Source: Acidothermaceae bacterium
GTDB lineage: Bacteria; Actinomycetota; Actinomycetes; Acidothermales; Acidothermaceae
DNA length: 41,020 nt
Direction: 5' to 3'
Assembly: GCA_025934355.1 (NCBI GenBank)
Contig: JAICYF010000005.1
Coordinates: forward strand, 1-41,020
In this document: piece by piece, positions 23,205 to 31,328 of the stretch
Layout of the letters: each line of letters begins with the position of its first letter
How positions within the stretch are numbered: position 1 is the stretch's first letter
Notes under the pieces: model-generated
What the model saw: the letters and a program-made list of their open reading frames with translations, nothing else
What the model was told of the DNA's origin: nothing
The model's database searches: none
Program-made: the position numbers and the translations under genes

Positions 23205-24727
23205 CGGCCACCACCGAACCCGGCGCTGCGAAGCGAAGCACCGGCGGCGCCCGGGAGATCACGATCACCGACACAACGTTGCGTGACGGTCACCAGTCGT
23301 TGTGGGCGGCGCGGATGCCGACCGCCATGATGCTGCCGGTTGCGCGGCACCAGGAGCGGGCTGGTTCGGGCCTCGTTGACGTGTTGGGTCACACCCATCA
23401 TGTGACTGCGGTGCGTTTCCTCCAGGAAAACCCGTGGGAGCGGCTCCGAGCGCTCCGCCGCATCTTCCAGCGTCGCCCCATGGTGGCGGGGCTCGGCGGG
23501 CAGGTGTTCGGCGTGTTCGACCGCGCGCCGGACGACGTTCGGCACGCCTTCCTTGAGCAGTTGGTCGAGTGCGGTGTCTCGTACGTGAGGGACGCACACG
23601 GGTTGCTCGATGTCGACTCCTACGTCGCGAACCTCGGCTACGCAAAGCGACTTGGCGCGCGGACGATCGCCGGTCTCGTCTTCAGTGAGAGCCCGGTGCA
23701 CACCGACGAGCTGTACGCGTCCCGCGCGCGAGAGATCATTGAGCGGGCCGATGCCGACTGGATCATGATCAAAGACTCAAGCGGGCTGTTAACTCCGGAA
23801 CGCACCGCCACGTTGGTACCCGCGCTCCGCGCCGCCGTCGGCGACCGGGTGCTGACCCTGCACAGCCACTGCATCACCGGCCTCGCCGGTCGCGTTTACA
23901 TGGTTGGTGTCGCGCACGGTGTCGACGACGTGCACTGCGCGATCTGGCCCCTCGCGCTGGGCTCATCGCAGCCGTCGCTTGCAACGGTCGCTCGCAACCT
24001 CAGGGAGGAGGGTTACCGAGTCGACATCGACGACCGCGAGATCGAACAGGCGAGCGAGTTCCTCGTTCAGGAAGCGCGATCGCGCGGTCTACCACTTGGC
24101 ACGGCGCTCGAGTATGACCAGTTCCACTATCGGCACCAGATGCCGGGCGGGATGCTCACGAACCTCGAGGTGCAGTTGCGCGATGCAGGTCTAGCTGACA
24201 GATTCGGTGAAATCCTCGCCGAGACATCGCGCGTGCGCGAGGAACTCGGTTGGCCGACGATGGTGACGCCGTACTCCCAGTTCGTCGTCAACCAGGCCGT
24301 GCTGAACGTGATAGACGGCGACCGCTATGCCACGGTGCCAGACCAGGTGAAGATGTATGCGCTCGGCTACTACGGCGCCCTTCTCGCTCCTGTTGATCCG
24401 AACGTCCTCGACCGCATTGTGACGAATGGGTCTCCCGCGATTACTGCCGACGCTGGTGATGTGCCTCACGCGTTACCGGGGTTGCGGAGGCAATTTCTGC
24501 AGGCGGACGACGCGCAGTTGCTGTTGAGGTTCATGTGCGCGGGCCCGGACGTAGACCGAATGCTCGAGCGGGAAGCTCGTGATCCGTCGACTAACGAGCC
24601 GGGCCTTGCACCCAGTTCGAGCCGTATCGCGGGACTGGTCGGTGTCCTTTCGCGGATCACCGAACGAGGCGTGGGCGGCGAGGTGGTCGTCGAGCGGCAA
24701 GGGCTGCGCGTGCGCGTGCGTAGCTGA
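23201..24727 (+). CDS. PYC/OadA-type carboxyltransferase subunit, paralogue 2
   Basis: A 508-residue paralogue of the protein encoded at 9131, with long identical stretches such as ELGWPTMVTPYSQFV and LLAPVDPNVLDRI. The active-site set is kept: DTTLRDGHQSLW (D24), K191 in MIKDSSGLL, H221 and H223 in LHSHCITG. The substrate segment is MVAGLGGQVFGVF, different both from the usual LLRGxN and from paralogue 1, so the two probably use different carboxyl acceptors or donors. An 18-residue Ala/Gly-rich N-terminal extension precedes the barrel. It has no biotinyl domain. The tail GGEVVVERQGLRVRVRS again resembles the biotin carrier N-terminus. No second carrier or biotin carboxylase gene is present, so both paralogues probably share the set at 7199-9141. 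Confidence 0.87.
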   Translation: MTATTEPGAAKRSTGGAREITITDTTLRDGHQSLWAARMPTAMMLPVARHQERAGSGLVDVLGHTHHVTAVRFLQENPWERLRALRRIFQRRPMVAGLGGQVFGVFDRAPDDVRHAFLEQLVECGVSYVRDAHGLLDVDSYVANLGYAKRLGARTIAGLVFSESPVHTDELYASRAREIIERADADWIMIKDSSGLLTPERTATLVPALRAAVGDRVLTLHSHCITGLAGRVYMVGVAHGVDDVHCAIWPLALGSSQPSLATVARNLREEGYRVDIDDREIEQASEFLVQEARSRGLPLGTALEYDQFHYRHQMPGGMLTNLEVQLRDAGLADRFGEILAETSRVREELGWPTMVTPYSQFVVNQAVLNVIDGDRYATVPDQVKMYALGYYGALLAPVDPNVLDRIVTNGSPAITADAGDVPHALPGLRRQFLQADDAQLLLRFMCAGPDVDRMLEREARDPSTNEPGLAPSSSRIAGLVGVLSRITERGVGGEVVVERQGLRVRVRS

Positions 24728-24737
24728 TCACTGCCGC

Positions 24738-24763
24738 ACCGACCGGGGTCGGTCCAGACCGAC
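24738..24763 (+). terminator. Alternative overlapping hairpins after the second carboxyltransferase
   Basis: ACCGAC-CGGG-GTCGGT (24738-24753) starts ten bases past the stop. The same middle arm can instead pair as GTCGGTC-CA-GACCGAC (24748-24763). There is no T-run. It may end the cluster transcript; the two mutually exclusive pairings could also be chance in GC-rich DNA. Confidence 0.35.
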
Positions 24764-24881
24764 ATCTTCCGTCGCGGCGCGCGGCAAGAGACCACCAGAC
24801 ACTGTCTCGACCGACCAGCCTGTAACGATGGTGCCTGGCCGCATCCAGCAACGGCCAGGAAGAGCAACCGGAGGTCGGGTA

Positions 24882-26963
24882 ATGCTCCGCATCGTCGTAG
24901 GCATGGTCGCCACTGCGGTCGCGTTCGCTGTCGCCGGACGACGGATGTGGTGGCTGTTGCGACTCATCAGGGTCGGGCAGCCAGCCGCTGACCGGGTCGG
25001 CGACCAACGCGCGACGCCGGTGAAGGGCCTGAAGTCTCAGGCCACTGAGGTGATCGGCCAGCAGCGATTGCTGAAATGGACCGTCTCAGGTGTTGCCCAC
25101 GCCTTCACGTTTTGGGCGTTCATCGTTTTGATGCTGACCATCGCCGAGGCATATGGCGCGCTGTTTGACGATCACTTCGGCATCGGGGGTTGGGCCGGCC
25201 TCGGCTTCATCGAGGACTTCTTCGCGGTGGCCGTGTTGGTCGCATTGCTGGTCTTCACGGGAATCCGGTATCGGCAGTCGCCCGCTAGACGTGGCCGCGC
25301 CTCGCGCTTCTACCATTCGCACACCGCTGCTGCCTGGGGCATCCTGGGCATGATTTTCGCCGTCATCGCGACCCTGCTGCTGTATCGCGGCGCGCAGATG
25401 AACACCGATCACTTCCCGTACCGGCCCTACGGCTGGTCGTTCGCCTCGTGGGTTATCTCCAAGTGGTTGCATCCCCTGGGTGCCGCCAACCAAGGCATCG
25501 AAACGTTCTTCATCCTCGCCCAACTCGTTGTGGTGCTGTCCTTCCTGGTGTTTGTCACATACTCCAAGCACCTGCACATTGTCTTCGCACCGATCAACGT
25601 GTACTTTGCGCGATCGCCCGACTCATTGGGGCCGTTGCTTCCGATGTATTCCGGCGATCACCGGATTGACTTCGAGAACCCCTCTGAGGAAGACAACTTC
25701 GGCCGCGGCCGCATCGAGGACTTCACGATGAAGGGCCTGGTCGATCTCGCGACCTGCACCGAGTGCGGGCGTTGTCAATCACAATGCCCGGCCTGGAACA
25801 CCGGAAAGGTGCTTAATCCCAAGCTGATTGTCACGGATCTGCGCGACCACTGGTTCGAAGAGGCACCACGGCTGCTCTCCGGTAAGGAGGCGGCTGAGTC
25901 GCTGCCGCCGCTCGTCGGGGTCGCGGAGGCGAACGGCGTCATCGATCCCGAAGCATTGTGGGCGTGCACGTCGTGCGGCGCCTGCGTGAACGAATGCCCC
26001 GTCGACATCGAGCACGTCGACCACATCATGGACATGCGTCGCCACCAGGTGCTGGTCGAGTCAGCTTTTCCCTCCGAGGCGGGAGGGATGTTGCGCAATC
26101 TGGAGAACGCCGGGAACCCGTGGGGCATGCCGTCGTCCACTCGGTTGGCTTGGACGGAAGGACTCTCGTTCAACATTCGGGTCATCGGCCCTGGTCAAAC
26201 CATCCCGGACGACGTTGAGTACCTGTACTGGGTCGGGTGTGCCGGGGCATCTGACGATCGGGCGCGACACACGACGCGCGCGTTTGCCGAATTGCTCAAC
26301 CTGGCTGGTGTCTCCTTCGCGGTGCTTGGGCCGCAGGAGACGTGCACCGGTGACCCGGCACGTCGTATAGGCAACGAGTTCGTCTACCAAATGCTGGCTC
26401 AACAGAACGTGTCGACCCTGACAAAGGCCAAGGTCCGCAAGATCGTCGCCACCTGCCCGCATTGTTTCAACACGATCGGGCGTGAGTATCCGCAGCTGGG
26501 CGGCAACTTTGAGGTGGTCCACCACAGTCAACTGCTGGAGCAGCTGGTCGCGGACGGGCGGCTCGCGCCCACGTCGTCCGTCGACTTGGCGGTCACCTAT
26601 CACGACCCGTGCTTTCTCGGCAGGCACAACAAGGTCTACGACGAACCGCGCTCGGTGCTCGACGCCGTGCCCGGCGTGACATCGACCGAGATGCCTCGTT
26701 GCAAAGGACGCGGATTCTGTTGCGGCGCGGGTGGCGCGCGCATGTGGATGGAGGAGCGGGTCGGCAAGCGCATCAACCACGAGCGCATCGACGAGGCGCT
26801 GTCGCTTGATCCGGACGTCGTCGCGACCGCGTGCCCGTACTGCCGGGTGATGCTCGGCGACGCGGTCAAAGACAGGCAGGCGTCAGGAAGCGCGCGTGAC
26901 GACGTTGTGGTCATCGACGTGGCCGAGGTGCTGCTGCGCTCAGTGCGACGAACCGACGGCTAA
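24882..26963 (+). CDS. Membrane Fe-S oxidoreductase, EtfD/HdrD-like
   Basis: A 693-residue membrane-bound electron-transfer protein. The N-terminal 240 residues contain several transmembrane helices resembling the nitrate reductase gamma (heme b) domain. Two 4Fe-4S motifs follow: CTECGRCQSQCP from C292 and CTSCGACVNECP from C362. Then come two CCG-type cysteine-rich domains (TCPHCFNTIG and FCCGAGGARM ... ACPYC). This order matches the mycobacterial Rv0338c/EtfD type, which passes electrons from ETF and acyl-CoA dehydrogenases to the quinone pool. GGAGG seven bases upstream fixes the ATG at 24882. It follows the cluster by 154 bases and could take electrons from the TcuA-like dehydrogenase, but it may simply be a housekeeping gene. 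Confidence 0.9.
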   Translation: MLRIVVGMVATAVAFAVAGRRMWWLLRLIRVGQPAADRVGDQRATPVKGLKSQATEVIGQQRLLKWTVSGVAHAFTFWAFIVLMLTIAEAYGALFDDHFGIGGWAGLGFIEDFFAVAVLVALLVFTGIRYRQSPARRGRASRFYHSHTAAAWGILGMIFAVIATLLLYRGAQMNTDHFPYRPYGWSFASWVISKWLHPLGAANQGIETFFILAQLVVVLSFLVFVTYSKHLHIVFAPINVYFARSPDSLGPLLPMYSGDHRIDFENPSEEDNFGRGRIEDFTMKGLVDLATCTECGRCQSQCPAWNTGKVLNPKLIVTDLRDHWFEEAPRLLSGKEAAESLPPLVGVAEANGVIDPEALWACTSCGACVNECPVDIEHVDHIMDMRRHQVLVESAFPSEAGGMLRNLENAGNPWGMPSSTRLAWTEGLSFNIRVIGPGQTIPDDVEYLYWVGCAGASDDRARHTTRAFAELLNLAGVSFAVLGPQETCTGDPARRIGNEFVYQMLAQQNVSTLTKAKVRKIVATCPHCFNTIGREYPQLGGNFEVVHHSQLLEQLVADGRLAPTSSVDLAVTYHDPCFLGRHNKVYDEPRSVLDAVPGVTSTEMPRCKGRGFCCGAGGARMWMEERVGKRINHERIDEALSLDPDVVATACPYCRVMLGDAVKDRQASGSARDDVVVIDVAEVLLRSVRRTDG

Positions 26964-26983
26964 CCCTCCCCCCGAACCCCGAC

Positions 26984-27025
26984 TGGCGTGCAGTTACGGG
27001 CCTAGAACACCGGAACTGCACGCCA
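26984..27025. terminator. 12-bp perfect inverted repeat between convergent genes
   Basis: TGGCGTGCAGTT (26984-26995) pairs perfectly with AACTGCACGCCA (27014-27025) across an 18-base loop; the stem can extend by three pairs after one mismatch. It lies between the Fe-S protein stop and the convergent glycosyltransferase stop, so it is probably a bidirectional terminator. A further GCAGTTA-GGGC piece at 27041-27051 resembles the left arm and suggests a repeat family. Confidence 0.6.
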
Positions 27026-27044
27026 AATGGGGGCCGGGCGGCAG

Positions 27045-29276
27045 TTAGGGCGTGGACGACGCGGTCGTAGTCGGGGTTGCCGTCGGGGTGACGGTTGCGG
27101 TTGCAGTCGCAGTCGGTGTCGTCGTCGCGGGCGATGAAGATGACGCGCTAGCCGACGGCGATCGGCTGGCTCGCGCACTGGACGTCGTCGGTTGGGCGCT
27201 TGGCCCGGACGACGCCGGCGGCTTGGTGCTTGCCGGGGCTGAAGCGGGTGGGGTGGCGCGATGCCCTTGCGCGGGACCGATCACACTAGGCGGCGCCACT
27301 GGGCGATGCCCCGGTGACAGCAGAGCCAGGACGGCGATCGCGACCGCCCCAGCCCCGAACAACCCGCCCGCGGCCAGCGACAGCCGCCGGGTGGGCGACG
27401 ATCGCAGGAACTCGGTGCGTCGGCGTGCGCGCAGGTCGGCCGGCAGCGCGGCGCGTTGCGCGGCAACCGAGTTCACCAGCGCCGTGCCGTACGCGATGGT
27501 TGGCCACAACAACAACCCGGCGGTGAGCGGGCCGGCGTATCCCCGCGGATGCGTCATCGCGGCCGCGATGCCGCCAAGTCCGGCGAGCATCAACAGCGTC
27601 TCGCCCCAGTTGCCCTTGACGGCGTCGAGCAGCTTCGCCTCTTCCGTCGTCTTTGGCGTCCGCAGGAATTCCGCCTGCTTGGCGAAAAGCGCCTGCACCG
27701 ACGCGCGAGCGGTGATCAAAGACGTCGATTGCCAGATGAGAAACGCGCCGATCGCGTCGCGCCACGCCGCCCCCGTGCGACGCCGCAGCAAGGCCACCGC
27801 CCGCACGATTCCGATACCCACGAGAAGTCCGATAGTGGCGATCAAAAAGCCAGACAGTTTGCGGAACAGCAGTCCGCCGCCACTCGCGATGTTGATGGCG
27901 CCGCCGAGCAAGAAAAAGAAGAACAGCAGCGCGAGAAAGTCGCCGTACCACTGGAGCGCGCCCGAAAGGTAAGCCCAGCGCTGACCGAGGGAGAGCCGGT
28001 TCCTGCCGTCACCGAAGCCCGAAACCAGCGAGCGCCAGTGCATGCGCAGAATCTGAATCCCGCCGAAGCACCAACGAAATCGCTGGCCCTTCAATGCCTC
28101 GAACGTCAACGGCATCACGCCGTAACCGAACGATTTGTCGACGTGCAAACCGGACCAGCCAGCCCGCAACAGTCGCAGCGACAACTCGGCGTCCTCCGTG
28201 ATGCACCACTCGTCCCACCCGCCGACGTCCTCCAAGGCGCGCCGCCGAATCAGTCCCATGGTTCCGGCGAAAATCGCGCCGTCACGCTCGTTGCGCGAGG
28301 GTTGGGAGACCGCGAAGAAATACGAGTACGAGTAGTACAGCCGCCGGTAGTACGACGCGTGCTGCCAGTCGCGGTAGTCCTGCGGTGCTTGAATGAAGCC
28401 CACCGACGCTTCGGCGAACAAGGGCGCGCATCGCCGTAAGAAGTCGGGGTCCATGTGGTAGTCGGCGTCGACTACGCCGATGAGGTCAGCGGCGGGATCG
28501 GTGAGATTGGCCAGCGCGTAGTTCAACGCGCCCGACTTGTAACCCGGCCAGTCGTCGAGATGGGCGAACTTCACGCCGTTGTCACGACACCAAGCCTCAA
28601 TCGGACGCCACAGTTGTTCGTCGTCGGTGTTGTCGTCAATCGCGACCACTTCGTAGCGCGGATAGTCAAGCTCGCGCAACGCCGAAAGGGTGGCGATGAC
28701 CATCTCGGGTGGCTCGTTGTGCGCTGGCACATGCAAACTGACGAACGGCAGTTCGCCGCCAGGCACAACCGCAGGCGCGCCACGAGCGACGCGACGCCGC
28801 CAATGCTCACTCGCCAGCGCGTCGCACAATTCCCACAGATACGCGCAGCCGAGCACGGCCGCGAATACCTCAAGCACCCATAGCGCCATACCGCCCGCTT
28901 CGGACGCCGCTGGCATTCCTGCGGTGAACGTCCACTGCAACATGAACGCCAGGTAAGCCACGAACAAGAAAATCGTCGACGACCAGCACACGTGCCCGCG
29001 CGCGTTCCACCGGCGGGTCGCCGGTAACCACAGCAACGACATGACGGTCAGTGCGAGCAACGCCGCGTAGAGATTCCGATGCGTCACGCCGAGACCGCGC
29101 AGCACACCGTAGGTGACGACGTCCGCGGCGGCAGTGCCGATCAGAGCGAGCAACAGCCGTCGACTCCACGGCCACGCACCAGCAGGACGCAGCCGCCAGC
29201 TTGGCCACGGCAACAACAGCACGATGTTGCTGAGAATGCTGGCGACGAGTCCGGCGATCAAAAAAGTGGCGAGCAC
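27045..29276 (-). CDS. Cellulose-synthase-like membrane glycosyltransferase (GT2)
   Basis: A 743-residue membrane protein, probably a processive glycosyltransferase exporting a polysaccharide. Four N-terminal hydrophobic segments (about 1-160) precede a GT2 catalytic domain. That domain has FVSLHVPAHNEPPEMV, IDDNTDD, the UDP-sugar-binding VVDADYHMDPDF, the base-bearing TEDAELSLRLL, and QRFRWCFG, the QxxRW motif of cellulose/chitin/hyaluronan synthases. Further membrane helices follow, then a Ser/Thr/Pro/Ala-rich tail of about 85 residues. There is no PilZ domain, no BcsB-like gene and no cellulase gene nearby, so the polymer is unknown. The gene is alone on the minus strand and convergent with the Fe-S protein gene. 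Confidence 0.9.
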   Translation of the reverse strand: MLATFLIAGLVASILSNIVLLLPWPSWRLRPAGAWPWSRRLLLALIGTAAADVVTYGVLRGLGVTHRNLYAALLALTVMSLLWLPATRRWNARGHVCWSSTIFLFVAYLAFMLQWTFTAGMPAASEAGGMALWVLEVFAAVLGCAYLWELCDALASEHWRRRVARGAPAVVPGGELPFVSLHVPAHNEPPEMVIATLSALRELDYPRYEVVAIDDNTDDEQLWRPIEAWCRDNGVKFAHLDDWPGYKSGALNYALANLTDPAADLIGVVDADYHMDPDFLRRCAPLFAEASVGFIQAPQDYRDWQHASYYRRLYYSYSYFFAVSQPSRNERDGAIFAGTMGLIRRRALEDVGGWDEWCITEDAELSLRLLRAGWSGLHVDKSFGYGVMPLTFEALKGQRFRWCFGGIQILRMHWRSLVSGFGDGRNRLSLGQRWAYLSGALQWYGDFLALLFFFFLLGGAINIASGGGLLFRKLSGFLIATIGLLVGIGIVRAVALLRRRTGAAWRDAIGAFLIWQSTSLITARASVQALFAKQAEFLRTPKTTEEAKLLDAVKGNWGETLLMLAGLGGIAAAMTHPRGYAGPLTAGLLLWPTIAYGTALVNSVAAQRAALPADLRARRRTEFLRSSPTRRLSLAAGGLFGAGAVAIAVLALLSPGHRPVAPPSVIGPAQGHRATPPASAPASTKPPASSGPSAQPTTSSARASRSPSASASSSSPATTTPTATATATVTPTATPTTTASSTP
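27048..27300 (-). repeat. Low-complexity Ser/Thr/Pro/Ala coding tail
   Basis: The last 85 or so codons of the glycosyltransferase read as Ser, Thr, Pro and Ala runs with an imperfect Thr-Ala-Thr-Pro alternation. On the plus strand this shows as degenerate GTCG/GGTTGC repeats, most regular at 27055-27130. Such tails are typical of extracytoplasmic linkers and vary by slippage. Confidence 0.6.
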
Positions 29277-29337
29277 ACTGACTCCCAGGTATCAACCCGT
29301 CGTCATCCGCGTCCCCGAGCGCCGTAGGGGGTAAACG

Positions 29338-30228
29338 TCAGGAGCCAGCGTCGGCCAAAACGGCGTCGAGTGTGCCGCTGCCAATTGCCGCCATCAACGG
29401 GTTGTCGGACGAGTGCGCAAGGAACGCCAGCGACAGCCCACACGCCCAGCCGCGAGCTCGGGCCCATGTGTCGTCGTCCGCGTTGCCGTAGGCGGAACGG
29501 AAAGCGGCGCGTTCGGTGGCGGAAAACGCCATCCACGCAACGGAAAGGTCGGTCGCCGGATCGCCGGACGTCAGATCGCCGAAGTCGAGGACGGCGGCCA
29601 ACTCGCCGTCGCGCACCAGCAAGTTGGCCGGGTGCAGGTCACCATGCAGCCACACCGACGGTCCGGACGACGTCGGGCGGGCGACCGCGTCGTCCCACAC
29701 GCGCGTTACCGCGTCAACAGGCACCTGCTCGGAGACATCGCTCAACCGAAGCCGAAACGCGTCGTCGCGCGCTGCGAGCGGAACACCGCGAAACGGGTTG
29801 ACCGGCGCGTCGGCTGGCGCGGGTTGATGCAGCGCGCGCAAAAACGAACCGAGCGCGGCCGCGGCGGCGGCCGGGTCGGCGAACGGAACGCGCGCGGCGA
29901 TTTCACCATCCAGGTACGGCACCACGCTCCACCGCCACGGATAACCAAGCGCCGGGACGCCGACGTGCGTCGGCGCTGGTATCGGCAGCGGAAGCCGCGG
30001 CGCCAACAACGACAGCCAGGTCTGCTCGTGCTCGACCAGAGCTGCGGCTAGCGCACGTCGCGGCAGTCGGACGACGAGCTCGTCGCCGAGGCGGAACAGC
30101 ACGTTGTCCCAACCGTTCGCGAGCAGCGCCAATGGCAGGTCGGCTAGCTCCGGATGCTGCAAGACGAGCAGCTCGCGAACGATCGGGGCGCTCAGATCGA
30201 TCTCGGCAGGCGGTGTCGGCGCTGGCAC
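29338..30228 (-). CDS. APH-family phosphotransferase (aminoglycoside phosphotransferase-like)
   Basis: A 296-residue cytoplasmic protein of the APH/choline-kinase fold. The N-lobe has GWDNVLFRLGDELVVRLPRR, containing the nucleotide-lysine/arginine strand. The catalytic loop is WLHGDLHPANLLV, with Asp and Asn in place, and the metal-binding aspartate is in VLDFGDLTSGDPATDL. Proteins annotated this way in soil actinobacteria phosphorylate many small hydroxylated molecules, not only aminoglycosides, so resistance should not be assumed. The GTG start at 30228 follows TAGGCGA. The VOC protein and dcd genes lie upstream on the same strand. Confidence 0.87.
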   Translation of the reverse strand: MPAPTPPAEIDLSAPIVRELLVLQHPELADLPLALLANGWDNVLFRLGDELVVRLPRRALAAALVEHEQTWLSLLAPRLPLPIPAPTHVGVPALGYPWRWSVVPYLDGEIAARVPFADPAAAAAALGSFLRALHQPAPADAPVNPFRGVPLAARDDAFRLRLSDVSEQVPVDAVTRVWDDAVARPTSSGPSVWLHGDLHPANLLVRDGELAAVLDFGDLTSGDPATDLSVAWMAFSATERAAFRSAYGNADDDTWARARGWACGLSLAFLAHSSDNPLMAAIGSGTLDAVLADAGS

Positions 30229-30266
30229 GTCGCCTAGTCTCCCGCCCTCCTTCTCGGCCCGCGAAG

Positions 30267-30626
30267 CTAGCCCTGGCAGAGGCAGAACGGATGCCCCACG
30301 GGGTCGGCGAACACGCGGAACGTCGGATGCTCGGCGGAGTCGTCAAGCAACTCGGCGCCGAGCTCGAGCGCGCGGGCGTGTTCGGCGTCCATGTCGTCGA
30401 CCATGAAGTCGATATGCGCCTGCTGCGGCGCGGTCGGGTCGGGCCAGCGCGGTGGCACGTGGTCAGGCGCCAGCTGCAGCGAGAGCACGACGTCGCCCCC
30501 AGCGTCGAGCTCGATCCAGTCGCCGTCGTTACGGACGATCGGCCAGCCGGTGAGCGCCGAGTAAAACTGCGCGAGCGCGGCTGGGTCGGGGCAGTCGAAA
30601 CAGATGCTGCCGAGCTTCATAGCCAT
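30267..30626 (-). CDS. VOC (glyoxalase/bleomycin-resistance fold) protein
   Basis: A 119-residue protein of the vicinal-oxygen-chelate fold. The N-terminal beta-alpha-beta unit is MKLGSICFDCPDPAALAQFYSALTG, and the ending RVFADPVGHPFCLCQG is common to actinobacterial VOC proteins of unknown substrate. Metal-ligand candidates include His in HIDFMV and His near the C-terminus, but the ligand set is not clear. The ATG at 30626 has AGAGG six to seven bases upstream; a second in-frame ATG lies six bases on. The function is unknown. Confidence 0.85.
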   Translation of the reverse strand: MAMKLGSICFDCPDPAALAQFYSALTGWPIVRNDGDWIELDAGGDVVLSLQLAPDHVPPRWPDPTAPQQAHIDFMVDDMDAEHARALELGAELLDDSAEHPTFRVFADPVGHPFCLCQG

Positions 30627-30690
30627 GAGGGACCTCTGCGAGACGTCGGGCTCCGGCCGAGCCTCCGGTCAAACCCGAATCAGACCCGAG

Positions 30691-31266
30691 TCAAACCTGG
30701 GTGCGGTGGAAGTTCTGCCAGCTGCGGCTCGGGGTCGGGCCGCGTTGCCCTTGATATCGCGAGCCATAGACAGAACTGCCGTACGGGTGCTCGGACGGCG
30801 ATGACGTGCGGAACAAGCACAGCTGGCCGATCTTCATCCCGGGCCAGAGCTTGATCGGCAGGTTCGCGACGTTCGACAGCTCAAGGGTCACGTGGCCGGA
30901 GAATCCGGGGTCGATCCAGCCGGCCGTCGAGTGGGTCAACAACCCGAGCCGGCCGAGCGACGACTTGCCCTCGAGGCGCCCGGCGACGTCGTCCGGGAGT
31001 GAAATGACCTCGTACGTGGAGGCCAGCACGAACTCGCCAGGGTGCAAGATGAACGGCTCATCGTCGTCCGGCGTGACCTCGCGGGTGAGGTCGGCCTGCT
31101 CGATGGACGGGTCGATGTGGGGGTAGCGATGGTTCTCAAACACCCGGAAGTACTTGTCGATGCGCACGTCGACGCTCGACGGCTGGATCATGCCCGAGTC
31201 GTAGGGCTCGAGAACGACGCGGCCCTTGTCGATCTCGGTGCGGATGTCGCGGTCGGAGAGCAGCAC
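30691..31266 (-). CDS. dcd: dCTP deaminase
   Basis: This enzyme deaminates dCTP to dUTP, and in actinobacteria often goes on to dUMP, feeding thymidylate synthesis. The 191-residue product is of normal length, with the starting phrase [13 protein letters not shown] and the trimer-core [15 protein letters not shown]. The active-site block [19 protein letters not shown] carries the catalytic glutamate. The C-terminal [13 protein letters not shown] closes over the nucleotide. The GTG at 31266 has little ribosome site but gives the exact family N-terminus. Nothing here links it to the catabolic cluster. Confidence 0.96.
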   Translation of the reverse strand: MLLSDRDIRTEIDKGRVVLEPYDSGMIQPSSVDVRIDKYFRVFENHRYPHIDPSIEQADLTREVTPDDDEPFILHPGEFVLASTYEVISLPDDVAGRLEGKSSLGRLGLLTHSTAGWIDPGFSGHVTLELSNVANLPIKLWPGMKIGQLCLFRTSSPSEHPYGSSVYGSRYQGQRGPTPSRSWQNFHRTQV

Positions 31267-31328
31267 GCGCGCAATCTACCGGGAAGCGGTGGTCAGCGGT
31301 GAGGCCGTGTCGCGCGTAGGCTGAACGC

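Noticed and set aside
195-24727. Recent horizontal transfer of the catabolic cluster
   Set aside because: No transposase, integrase or flanking repeats seen; base composition appears similar on both sides, though I could not compute it.
27055-27130. Possible CRISPR or tandem DNA repeat
   Set aside because: The units are degenerate, short and in frame with Thr-Ala-Pro codons; it is a coding low-complexity tract.
27052-27972. 306-codon plus-strand open frame over the glycosyltransferase tail
   Set aside because: Val/Ala/Gly low-complexity mirror of the Ser/Thr/Pro tail; the minus strand carries the GT2 motifs.
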